16,378 nt of DNA from a bacterium (GTDB lineage Bacteria > Margulisbacteria > Marinamargulisbacteria > SXXA01): assembly GCA_947502965.1 (NCBI GenBank), contig CANNCG010000015.1, positions 1-16,378 on the forward strand, read 5' to 3'. This document shows positions 7,029 through 14,033 of this stretch, in pieces. How positions within the stretch are numbered: position 1 is the stretch's first letter; each line of letters opens with the position of its first letter. The notes under the pieces were generated by a model that saw only the letters and a list, made by a program, of their open reading frames with translations, ran no database searches and was not told the DNA's origin. Both the position numbers and the translations under genes were made by a program.

Positions 7029-8372
7029 ATGTGGACATCTTGGGGTAAAATTCAACACATTGACTTGCCGAAAGTGCCATTTAGCCCCTCGGTATTGAAC
7101 TCGTCAGGGGACCATCTTGCCATCGGAAATCTTCGGAGTTATGGAGATTCTTGTTTGATAAATCCTGGTACTGCAATATCGATGTTGAATTATGACTTTT
7201 TTTTAGAATGGAATTCTCAATCGGGTCGCTTGCGCGTGTGTGGTGGGGTATTATTGGCGGATATTTTACAGCGCTGTGTTCCTGATGGCTGGTTTTTACC
7301 GGTGGTGCCTGGAACCAAGTTTGTCACAGTGGGTGGGGCCATCGCAAATGATATCCACGGAAAAAATCAGCATAAGGTCGGTAATTTTGGTCACTTTGTA
7401 CTTGAATTAGAGTTGCTTCGATCTGATGGGGAGGCTATAAAGTGTTCCCCAAATCAAAATGCGTCGTTGTTTTACGCCACGATTGGCGGTTTGGGGCTGA
7501 CTGGAATTATTCTGAATGCCTGCGTTCAAATGATCCCCATTCGGAGCAGCATGATCGACACGGAGATTGTTCGGTTTAATGGCCTTCATGAATTTTTTGA
7601 GTTGAGCGCCAATTCATTGAATGACGATTATTCGGTGGCATGGATTGACTGTGTGACACAATCTCACGGGCGCGCTCAGGCGCGTGGGCATTATATTCGA
7701 GGTAGGCACGCGCAGTCAGGTACATTGGTGTCTCATTCAATAGGACATCGGCGCAATGTTCCGTTTGAGTTTCCTGGTTTTATGCTTAATCGCGCGACGA
7801 TTGGGTTTTTTAACACGGTATATTACCATCGCCAATTTTTTAAAAAACGGTCGCTGACGCAGCATTATGATCCGTTTTTTTATCCTTTAGACAGCGTTTT
7901 AAACTGGAATCGTATTTATGGAAAACGGGGGTTATATCAATATCAATGTGTGATTCCTTTGGGAGGGCGTAAGGCTTTACAAGAGATATTGGATTGCATT
8001 TCCGTGTCGGGACAAGCGTCTTTTTTGTCGGTATTGAAGACCTTTGGTACGATTCCTTCCTTAGGGATGCTTTCCTTTCCTACCGAGGGCATTACGCTAT
8101 GCTTGGATTTTGCAAATCGAGGTCAATCAACATTGGCCCTATTTGATAGGCTCGACGACATTCTTCGTCAGGTAGGTGGCCGGCTCTACCCGGCAAAAGA
8201 TAGCCGTATGTCGTCTTTAGACTTTAAAACAGGATATCCGCAATGGCAGTCATTTTTGCAGTATAAAGACCCTAGTATTACGTCGTGTTTCTGGAAAAGG
8301 GTGATGGGATATACCCCTCCCAAAATGAAACCGGGACCGGATGCCTTTCCAAATCGCTCTGGTCACCTATGA
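7029..8372 (+). CDS. dprE1: Decaprenylphosphoryl-ribose 2'-oxidase-like FAD oxidoreductase (DprE1-like)
   Basis: A 447-residue FAD-dependent oxidase (Mycobacterium DprE1 is 461). It would oxidise the 2'-hydroxyl of polyprenyl-P-ribose to the keto intermediate, on the cytoplasmic side. Matches to DprE1 run along the whole length: RSYGDSC near the N-terminus, VVPGTKFVTVGGAIAND then IHGKN (H110), IGGLGLTGII, YHRQF, a WNRIYG-QYQCVIP block, and LYPAKDSR with K390 at the position of the mycobacterial active-site Lys418. C358, in GITLCLDF, lines up with mycobacterial Cys387. The start ATG 7029 has AAGGA 5 bases upstream and follows the HAD-UbiA stop by 10 bases; an upstream in-frame extension to 6990 lacks support. 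The stop lies in the loop of an inverted repeat (8346-8399). Confidence 0.88.
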   Translation: MWTSWGKIQHIDLPKVPFSPSVLNSSGDHLAIGNLRSYGDSCLINPGTAISMLNYDFFLEWNSQSGRLRVCGGVLLADILQRCVPDGWFLPVVPGTKFVTVGGAIANDIHGKNQHKVGNFGHFVLELELLRSDGEAIKCSPNQNASLFYATIGGLGLTGIILNACVQMIPIRSSMIDTEIVRFNGLHEFFELSANSLNDDYSVAWIDCVTQSHGRAQARGHYIRGRHAQSGTLVSHSIGHRRNVPFEFPGFMLNRATIGFFNTVYYHRQFFKKRSLTQHYDPFFYPLDSVLNWNRIYGKRGLYQYQCVIPLGGRKALQEILDCISVSGQASFLSVLKTFGTIPSLGMLSFPTEGITLCLDFANRGQSTLALFDRLDDILRQVGGRLYPAKDSRMSSLDFKTGYPQWQSFLQYKDPSITSCFWKRVMGYTPPKMKPGPDAFPNRSGHL

Positions 8373-8399
8373 GGAATAGGCTCCCGCCGCGATTTGAAA
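8346..8399 (+). repeat. Nested inverted repeat spanning the dprE1 stop codon
   Basis: Outer arms CAAATCGC (8350-8357) and GCGATTTG (8389-8396) form an 8-bp stem. Inner arms CCTAT (8366-8370) and ATAGG (8376-8380) pair around GAGGA. The dprE1 stop (8370-8372) lies in the inner hairpin. T-rich sequence (TTTTATTTT, about 8406-8414) follows some 10 bases after the outer stem, so it might act as a partial terminator or an RNA processing/stability element between dprE1 and dprE2. Pairing is exact, but function is only suggested. Confidence 0.35.
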
Positions 8400-8452
8400 T
8401 CCGAGTTTTATTTTGGAACGGGTATGAATTAAAATGATTGAGGGTGCTAATT

Positions 8453-9193
8453 ATGATAAAAACCGTGGTGGTCATGGGGGCAACGTCTGCAATTGCAACG
8501 GCGATATTACGACAATTGGTTGGAGCGGATGCGTACCGCGTGGTTTTATTAGGAAGGCGTCCTGAACCATTACAGTTACTTAAGCAAGACTTGCTTATTC
8601 GCGGGGCAAAAATAGCCGAAATGATTGTTTCCGATATGGGGGATTCCCGTGGTGCGGGTTTAATCGTGCAAGAGGTGCTGTCTCATGTCACAACAATTGA
8701 TATTTTATTGATTTCATATGGGGAATTAGGGCATATTGATGCGAGAACAAATGCAAGAGAAACAGATCGATTACTGCAGGTTAATTTCACCAGTACAGCG
8801 GCCTTGCTTTCGGGGTTTCTTCCTTTGTTTGAAAATCAAAGACATGGCCATATTGTTGTTATTTCTTCGGTTGCAGGAGATCGTGGGCGCCAATCTAACT
8901 ATATTTATGGGGCAGCCAAAGGCGGCCTTTCTGTATTTTTAGAAGGCTTAAGGCATCATTGTTTTCGATTTGGGGTTCATGTGTTAACGGTTAAGCCAGG
9001 GTTTATTTCGACGCCAATGACGGCCCACTTGCCCAAAGGGGTGTTGTGGTCAACGCCAGAAGCGATCGCGCCATTGATTATCAATGCTATTTTTTCAAAT
9101 CAATCTGAGATTTATGTGCCGGGATTTTGGAGATGGATCATGGGGGGGGTTCGATTACTTCCAGAATGGCTATTTCATCGGTCACGATTATGA
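8453..9193 (+). CDS. dprE2: Short-chain dehydrogenase, decaprenylphosphoryl-2-keto-pentose reductase-like (DprE2-like)
   Basis: A 246-residue short-chain dehydrogenase/reductase (Mycobacterium DprE2 is 254). With the upstream DprE1 it would complete the C2 epimerisation, reducing the keto-sugar lipid to polyprenyl-P-arabinose with NAD(P)H. It has a degenerate glycine-rich loop MGATSAIATAI (8-18), the S139/Y152/K156 triad in SSVAGDRGRQSNYIYGAAKGG, then VKPGFISTPMTAHL. SSxAGxRxRxxNxxYG and the PG...T.M.AHL stretch are closer to DprE2 than to general SDRs. I chose ATG 8453 over an in-frame TTG at 8438 because GAGGG (8440-8444) sits 8 bases ahead of it. It lies 80 bases after dprE1, the widest gap in the cassette. 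A G8 run occurs at 9142-9149. A generic SDR role is possible, but context strongly favours DprE2. Confidence 0.83.
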   Translation: MIKTVVVMGATSAIATAILRQLVGADAYRVVLLGRRPEPLQLLKQDLLIRGAKIAEMIVSDMGDSRGAGLIVQEVLSHVTTIDILLISYGELGHIDARTNARETDRLLQVNFTSTAALLSGFLPLFENQRHGHIVVISSVAGDRGRQSNYIYGAAKGGLSVFLEGLRHHCFRFGVHVLTVKPGFISTPMTAHLPKGVLWSTPEAIAPLIINAIFSNQSEIYVPGFWRWIMGGVRLLPEWLFHRSRL

Positions 9194-9254
9194 AAGAGAG
9201 TGGCTTTAATCCCAGGGTGAGAGGGGGGTAGCGCCTCTCTGCCAACAGAGTCGT

Positions 9255-9283
9255 TTGCGTAGCTGTCCGCACTGGACTATAAT
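9255..9283 (+). promoter_or_regulatory. Sigma70-type promoter for the tig-clpP-clpX operon
   Basis: A perfect -10 box TATAAT (9278-9283) lies 17 bases after TTGCGT (9255-9260), a partial -35 match. Transcription would start near 9290, leaving a leader of about 33 bases before the tig ATG at 9323. It is in the 129-base gap after the dprE2-like gene, exactly where the housekeeping operon needs a promoter. No heat-shock-type promoter was recognised. Confidence 0.65.
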
Positions 9284-9307
9284 CACCTGCTATTAAATTT
9301 GGTCTGT

Positions 9308-9314
9308 AGGAGAG
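9308..9314 (+). promoter_or_regulatory. Ribosome binding site deciding the tig start
   Basis: AGGAGAG ends 8 bases before ATG 9323. It fixes the trigger factor start there, although the reading frame is open from 9299. Confidence 0.75.
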
Positions 9315-9322
9315 GTCCCCAC

Positions 9323-10630
9323 ATGAAAATTTTGAATTCTAGCCGTGAGGGTAATGTTGTTCATTTAGAAATAGAAGCATCGCCAGAAGCGATTGAGAAA
9401 CATGTTCAAAAGGCGTTTCGTACCTTGTCAAAAAATGTACGTATTCCTGGGTTTCGCAAGGGACATGTTACCCAATCGCTGTTTGAGAAACAATTTGGGC
9501 GCCATTCGTTGATCGAAGAGGCCTTAAACACATTGTTAAATGAGACGTATTCGGACGCGATTGATTTGCTGGATCTTCGTGTTGTGGATCGTCCCCAAAA
9601 CATCAAGGTATCTGAGTATAAAGAAAACGAGCCTGTTGTGTTTGGCTGTGATGTGGATGTGATTCCTGCTGTGACCTTGGGGTCTTATGAAGAGCTTCAG
9701 ATTTCGGTTTCTGAAGAGTCTATTACAGAAACGGCTGTGGATGCCCATATTGCCCAATTGTTGGACAACTATGCCACATTCGAAGCCGTTTCTCGTCCGG
9801 CAGAACAAGGGGATCGTCTGCGTTTGGAGGTACATGCGACGGTTTCGGAAGCGCCGGTTGCGGCATGGACCCGGTCTGCGGTCATTACGCTGGGGGAGGC
9901 CCATTTTGGAGAAGCCGTTGATCAGTCTTTGATCGGGGCTTCTGCCAGTGAAACCATTGTATGCGAAGATACCTTTCCTGAATCTCATGCGGTTGCGGCT
10001 GTTGCAGGTCAACCCGTTGCCTTTTCTATCGTGGTGCAAGAGGTTCAAATTCGTCAGATTCCTGTCTTGGAAGACGCCTTTGTACAGAAAATATCAGAGT
10101 CTCAGACCGTAGCGGACTTTCGCACAGACTTGCAACAAAGAATGACCAAGGAAGCGACGGAGAAAAATACGGAACGCCGTCAGGAAGCTTTGATCGAGGC
10201 CTTGCTCGCGACCACGCAAATAGATCTCCAAGAGGTGCTTATTACCCGTGAAATCGACCATATGGTGTCTGACTTTGAGACCCGTTTGAAGCGTATTCGG
10301 TATTCTTTTGAAAGTTACTTGGCTTCCTCTGGAAAAACCCGTGATGATATTCGTGAGGGATATAGAGAGAGTGCCGTCAGACGCTTGAAGGCAGATTTGG
10401 CATTGGAAGCTGTGGCCGATGCAGAAAATATTGTGATATCAGAAGACAGCATGCGTGCAGAAATTCGTTCCTGGGATTCGCCGGAGTTGCAATCTGATGT
10501 CGAGGTAGAGACTTATTTAAAGGAAATAGATCAGCGTGGATTTAAAGCGCTTTTAAAGCGGCGTAAAGCCTTAGAATCGTTGGAAGCAAAAGCCAGTATT
10601 CAACTGGAGTTGGTAGAGAAAGGGGTCTGA
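9323..10630 (+). CDS. tig: Trigger factor, ribosome-associated chaperone
   Basis: A 435-residue chaperone that binds ribosomes at the exit tunnel and shields nascent chains (E. coli 432). The ribosome-binding signature GFRKG is at 43-47, with F44-R45-K46 at the same positions as in E. coli. The middle domain (about 150-245) aligns with the FKBP-type prolyl isomerase domain through GDRLRLEV, TFPESH and FSIVVQEVQIRQIP. It lacks the usual acidic/aromatic GxxxGxEFxGG and IPGFExxLxG stretches, reading instead SEAPVAAWTR and FGEAVDQSLIG, so isomerase activity may be weak or lost. The C-terminal helical chaperone domain follows from about 250. It is first in a tight operon: clpP begins 2 bases after its stop. 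Confidence 0.96.
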   Translation: MKILNSSREGNVVHLEIEASPEAIEKHVQKAFRTLSKNVRIPGFRKGHVTQSLFEKQFGRHSLIEEALNTLLNETYSDAIDLLDLRVVDRPQNIKVSEYKENEPVVFGCDVDVIPAVTLGSYEELQISVSEESITETAVDAHIAQLLDNYATFEAVSRPAEQGDRLRLEVHATVSEAPVAAWTRSAVITLGEAHFGEAVDQSLIGASASETIVCEDTFPESHAVAAVAGQPVAFSIVVQEVQIRQIPVLEDAFVQKISESQTVADFRTDLQQRMTKEATEKNTERRQEALIEALLATTQIDLQEVLITREIDHMVSDFETRLKRIRYSFESYLASSGKTRDDIREGYRESAVRRLKADLALEAVADAENIVISEDSMRAEIRSWDSPELQSDVEVETYLKEIDQRGFKALLKRRKALESLEAKASIQLELVEKGV

Positions 10631-10632
10631 TT

Positions 10633-11232
10633 ATGCCTTTAGTGCCTATGGTTATTGAACAAACGGGACGCGGAGAGCGGTCCTTTGATATTTATTCTCG
10701 GTTGCTGAAAGAGCGTATTATTTTTCTTTCAGATGGGATTGACGATCATATTGCCAATTTGGTCATTGCACAGCTGTTGTTTTTAGAGGCTGAAGACAGC
10801 GCCAAAGAAGCCTATTTGTATATTAATAGCCCAGGTGGCGTGGTGACGGCTGGGATGGCGATTTATGACACGATGCAATATATCAAAACCAAAGTATCGA
10901 CCATCTGTTTGGGCCAAGCAGCGTCGATGGGCGCTGTTTTGTTGGCGGCGGGAGAGCCTGGTCGTCGGTATGCATTGCCAAATGCAAGGATCATGATCCA
11001 CCAGCCTTTGGGCGGTGCGCAGGGGCAGGCCACGGACATTGAGATTCAAACCCGTGAGATTTTGCGGATCAAACGCATTTTGAATGGTGTTTTGTCGCAT
11101 CATACCAAGCAGCCGTTGAAAAAAATTGAAAAAGATACAGACCGCGATTTTTTCATGGATGCTTACGAAGCAGTGAAATATGGCTTGATTGATGAGGTCA
11201 TCACCACGAGTCATTTGTCCAAAAAGAAATGA
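10633..11232 (+). CDS. clpP: ATP-dependent Clp protease proteolytic subunit
   Basis: A 199-residue serine peptidase that forms the double-heptamer ClpP barrel and is fed unfolded substrates by ClpX. The catalytic triad is S98 (GQAASMG), H123 (MIHQPLGG) and D172 (DTDRDFF). INSPGG and GQATDIEI are also present. The protein begins MPLVPMVIEQ, level with the mature N-terminus of E. coli ClpP, so there is little or no propeptide to remove. The stop overlaps the clpX start by 4 bases (ATGA), fitting coupled production of the two partners. Confidence 0.98.
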   Translation: MPLVPMVIEQTGRGERSFDIYSRLLKERIIFLSDGIDDHIANLVIAQLLFLEAEDSAKEAYLYINSPGGVVTAGMAIYDTMQYIKTKVSTICLGQAASMGAVLLAAGEPGRRYALPNARIMIHQPLGGAQGQATDIEIQTREILRIKRILNGVLSHHTKQPLKKIEKDTDRDFFMDAYEAVKYGLIDEVITTSHLSKKK

Positions 11233-12485
11233 CGCTCGTACCTGTTTGTTCGTTTTGTGGACACAAGCAAAAAGAAGTAAAGCGTCTGATTCTGGGGCCT
11301 ACTGGGAATATTTGTGATTCCTGTGTTCAGGTATGTCAGGGGGTTATGACCGAAGGCGATGCGGCGGAGGTGCCTGTAAAATCGGAGCCGCTACCAGATT
11401 TTAGCACCTTGCCAAAACCTGTGGAATTGTATGCCTTTTTAAATCAGTATGTGATTGGTCAGGACAAAGCCAAGCGGGTTTTATCTGTTGCGGCATACAA
11501 CCATTACAAACGGTTATATGCCCATTCTGACGCGGCCTTTAGTGATGTCGAGCTACAGAAGAGCAACATTCTTTTGGTGGGGCCTACTGGTAGCGGGAAA
11601 ACCTTGTTGGCACAGAGCTTGGCAAGGCGTTTAAACGTGCCATTCACCATTGCAGACGCGACGACATTGACAGAGTCTGGGTACGTGGGCGAAGACGTGG
11701 AGAGCATGTTGTTTCGTCTCTACCAAGTGGCCGGACAGGATATAGCGAAGGCCCAGCGCGGGATTGTCTTCATCGATGAAATTGATAAGATTTCGCGAAA
11801 ATCTGAAAATGCATCTATTACCCGGGATGTATCCGGAGAAGGGGTGCAACAAGCCTTGCTCAAAATGCTAGAAGGCACCCATGTCAATGTGCCTGCCCGA
11901 GGTGGACGAAAGAACCCTCAACAAGAGTTTATGACGATCGATACCAGTCAGATTTTGTTTATTGTGGGAGGGGCTTTTCATGGGATTGAGGACATTGTCA
12001 GTCATCGCTTGGATTCCAAAACCTTTGGCTTTTTAGGGAAAGAAGAGAAGAAGCATGTCGTCGCAAACGTAGATCCTTATGCGGAGATTCAGGCAGAAGA
12101 CCTGCAGAAATTCGGATTGATCCCAGAATTGATAGGCCGTCTGCCTGTGATTGCGCCGTTGGAGGCGTTAGACGAAGCGGCTCTGGTTCAGATTTTGACT
12201 GTCCCGAAAAATGCCTTGGTGAAACAATATCAAAAGCTGATGGCCATAGACGGTGTGATGGTCACATTTGAGTTGGAAGCCTTGCTGTTGGTTGCCAAAA
12301 TTGCTGCCGCCAAAAAAATGGGTGCGAGAGCCTTGCGGTCTATTCTAGAATCTCTTATGTTAGGCCCCATGTTTGATGCCCCTGCAGCCAGAGTCAAAGA
12401 AATTGTGATCAATCGCGCATCGGTAAATGCGTATATGCAAGACCATTTGTCGTACGGGCAAAGAGAGCTTGTGCTGCGTAAATAA
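11229..12485 (+). CDS. clpX: ATP-dependent Clp protease ATP-binding subunit ClpX
   Basis: A 418-residue AAA+ unfoldase that recognises tagged proteins and threads them into ClpP. An N-terminal zinc finger has C7, C10, C29 and C32. Walker A is GPTGSGKT (118-125, K124) and Walker B is VFIDEID (D183, E184). GYVGED is the pore loop and TFGFLGKEEK holds the ClpP-docking IGF-type loop (here FGF). FGLIPELIGRLPV and GARALRSILE are sensor and C-domain signatures. The substrate-selecting RKH loop of E. coli reads R227-K228-N229 here. The gene follows clpP with ATGA overlap; lon, often next in proteobacteria, is absent and an unknown gene follows after 10 bases. Confidence 0.98.
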   Translation: MTLVPVCSFCGHKQKEVKRLILGPTGNICDSCVQVCQGVMTEGDAAEVPVKSEPLPDFSTLPKPVELYAFLNQYVIGQDKAKRVLSVAAYNHYKRLYAHSDAAFSDVELQKSNILLVGPTGSGKTLLAQSLARRLNVPFTIADATTLTESGYVGEDVESMLFRLYQVAGQDIAKAQRGIVFIDEIDKISRKSENASITRDVSGEGVQQALLKMLEGTHVNVPARGGRKNPQQEFMTIDTSQILFIVGGAFHGIEDIVSHRLDSKTFGFLGKEEKKHVVANVDPYAEIQAEDLQKFGLIPELIGRLPVIAPLEALDEAALVQILTVPKNALVKQYQKLMAIDGVMVTFELEALLLVAKIAAAKKMGARALRSILESLMLGPMFDAPAARVKEIVINRASVNAYMQDHLSYGQRELVLRK

Positions 12486-12495
12486 GGAGCCATAC

Positions 12496-12933
12496 ATGAA
12501 CGTCAATCGTCCTGTCATTTTGTCCCCAGAAATTGAGCATCGTTTTCAGACCTTTGTTGTTTTTGAGCCTGCATCTTCACGTATCCCAGCAGTGGATATC
12601 CTCATTTCAGGTCCAAAAGTAAAAGAACTCTATGCGCAGCTCATGGATAAATTGTTTTATGACAATTCCCTGAAGGCACAGATCATCCAAAATCGGGTGG
12701 CCAAAATTGGACAAATGATGGATTTGCTCAAGAATTTGGATCATTTGGTCATGTCCAAGTTTTTTGACCGCATTTGGCGCCGATATTCGTATATTAGCAA
12801 TATTGGGGAACCCTTTTTAGATTTGCCAACCTTTATCCAATATTTTCCAGAATACGGAGAAGACAAGTCGTCGTTGCTGGCACAGCGCATAGATGATGAG
12901 GACGAAGAGGTGAGTTCGGACGAGGAGGAATAG
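12496..12933 (+). CDS. Hypothetical protein with acidic C-terminal tail
   Basis: A 145-residue protein I do not recognise. ATG 12496 has AAGGAG 6 bases upstream, a strong start, and it begins 10 bases after clpX and ends 2 bases before ychF, so it is very likely translated within this operon. The body looks soluble and helical (about 45-100, with KVKELYAQLMDKLF and AKIGQMMDLLKNL), then an aromatic patch (WRRYSYISNIGEPFLDLP). The last 14 residues are almost wholly acidic and serine (DDEDEEVSSDEEE). No signal peptide, membrane span or metal motif is visible. Its place between clpX and the ribosome-binding ATPase ychF suggests a link to proteolysis or translation, such as an adaptor or a basic-partner-binding protein, but that is conjecture. 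Confidence 0.75.
   Translation: MNVNRPVILSPEIEHRFQTFVVFEPASSRIPAVDILISGPKVKELYAQLMDKLFYDNSLKAQIIQNRVAKIGQMMDLLKNLDHLVMSKFFDRIWRRYSYISNIGEPFLDLPTFIQYFPEYGEDKSSLLAQRIDDEDEEVSSDEEE
12923..12928 (+). promoter_or_regulatory. ychF Shine-Dalgarno encoded by the upstream acidic tail
   Basis: AGGAGG lies 7 bases before the ychF ATG (12936) and is formed by the GAG/GAA codons of the Glu run that ends the upstream protein. The upstream stop is at 12931-12933, so ribosomes finishing that gene would pass through the ychF binding site. Confidence 0.7.
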
Positions 12934-12935
12934 GG

Positions 12936-14033
12936 ATGACCTCTCTCTCTCTTGGAATAGTAGGGCTGCCAAATGTGGGTAAATCGAGTTTGTTTAATGC
13001 GATTACCAACACATGTGTTTCTGCAGAAAATTTCCCTTTTTGTACCATAGATCCGAATGTGGGTATTGTGCAGGTGCCAGATTCTCGTTTGGCCTCTTTG
13101 GCAAACGTCAGTGGGTCTCAGGCCATTTTGCCTGCAACGGTGACCTTTGTGGATATCGCAGGCTTGGTCAAAGGAGCCTCCAAAGGCGAAGGTTTGGGAA
13201 ATAAATTTCTCTCCAACATTCGTGAAACATCGGCACTTGTTCACGTGGTGCGATGTTTTAAAGATGACGATGTCATTCATGTGCATGGCAAGGTGGATCC
13301 TATCGGGGACATCGAGACCATTGAAATGGAATTGTTGCTGGCCGATTTGGATACAGCCCAGCGTGCGGTAGATGCGCAGACACGTCGGGCAAAGTCGGAT
13401 AAATTAGAACAGGAAAAGCTGGCACTTCTCAAGCGCGTCGTCGCAAATTTGGAGCGGAGTATTGGCTTGTCTGCCATGGCTTTCACGGTGGAAGAAAAAC
13501 AGTTTCTCAAGACCTATGAATTTCTCACGGCAAAACCCATGATTTATTTGGCCAATGTGTCGGATGATACCGTATCGGATACAGATCAGCCCTTGGTTGC
13601 CCAAGTTCGGGACTACGCGGTGGCGAAGAATGCCTCCTTTCTGATGTTGTCTGCCAAGTTGGAGGCCGAGGTGAGTGCGCTTCCTAAGGAAGACCGTGCG
13701 GAATTTTTGACCATGTATGGACTGTCTCAGTCGGGACTTAATCGTTTGGCACAGGTGGGTTTTTCGTTGTTGGGGTTGCAAACGTATTTTACGACAGGCC
13801 CAAAAGAGACCAGGGCTTGGACCATTCGTGTGGGCGACTGTGCGCCAAGAGCGGCTGCTGAAATTCACACTGATTTTGAAAAAGGCTTTATTCGCGCCAA
13901 TATCGTATGCCATACAGACTTTGTGACCCACGGGGGATGGAAAGGTGCCAGAGAAAAGGGCTTGGTACGCCAAGAAGGCAAAGAGTATGTGATGCAAGAT
14001 GAAGATGTGGTCGAATTTTTGTTTAATGTCTAA
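12936..14033 (+). CDS. ychF: Ribosome-binding ATPase YchF (Obg family, OLA1-type)
   Basis: A 365-residue P-loop protein that binds ribosomes and, in characterised members, hydrolyses ATP in preference to GTP. G1 is GLPNVGKS (10-17), and DIAGL (73-77) followed by GASKGEGLGN is the strongly conserved YchF block. A helical insertion (about 130-190) and a C-terminal TGS domain (about 280-363, with GFIRANIV and DVVEFLFNV) complete the fold. The specificity motif, usually NxxE, reads N207-V-S-D210, a conservative change. The start follows the Glu-rich tail of the previous gene. The 3' end overlaps the next gene by 8 bases, linking a translation factor to two glycan genes. Confidence 0.97.
   Translation: MTSLSLGIVGLPNVGKSSLFNAITNTCVSAENFPFCTIDPNVGIVQVPDSRLASLANVSGSQAILPATVTFVDIAGLVKGASKGEGLGNKFLSNIRETSALVHVVRCFKDDDVIHVHGKVDPIGDIETIEMELLLADLDTAQRAVDAQTRRAKSDKLEQEKLALLKRVVANLERSIGLSAMAFTVEEKQFLKTYEFLTAKPMIYLANVSDDTVSDTDQPLVAQVRDYAVAKNASFLMLSAKLEAEVSALPKEDRAEFLTMYGLSQSGLNRLAQVGFSLLGLQTYFTTGPKETRAWTIRVGDCAPRAAAEIHTDFEKGFIRANIVCHTDFVTHGGWKGAREKGLVRQEGKEYVMQDEDVVEFLFNV

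Noticed and set aside
9219..9239. GAGAGG/CCTCTC inverted repeat after the DprE2-like gene as a terminator
   Set aside because: Six-base stem with a 9-base loop and no T run after it; too weak to call.
12741..13286. Minus-strand open frame of 181 codons across the unknown gene and ychF
   Set aside because: Antisense across two well-supported plus-strand genes, with no recognisable motif.
13999..14025. Longer ArnT-like protein starting at 13999
   Set aside because: It would overlap ychF by 35 bases for only nine extra residues; the 8-base overlap from 14026 matches the spacing style of the next pair. Not excluded.
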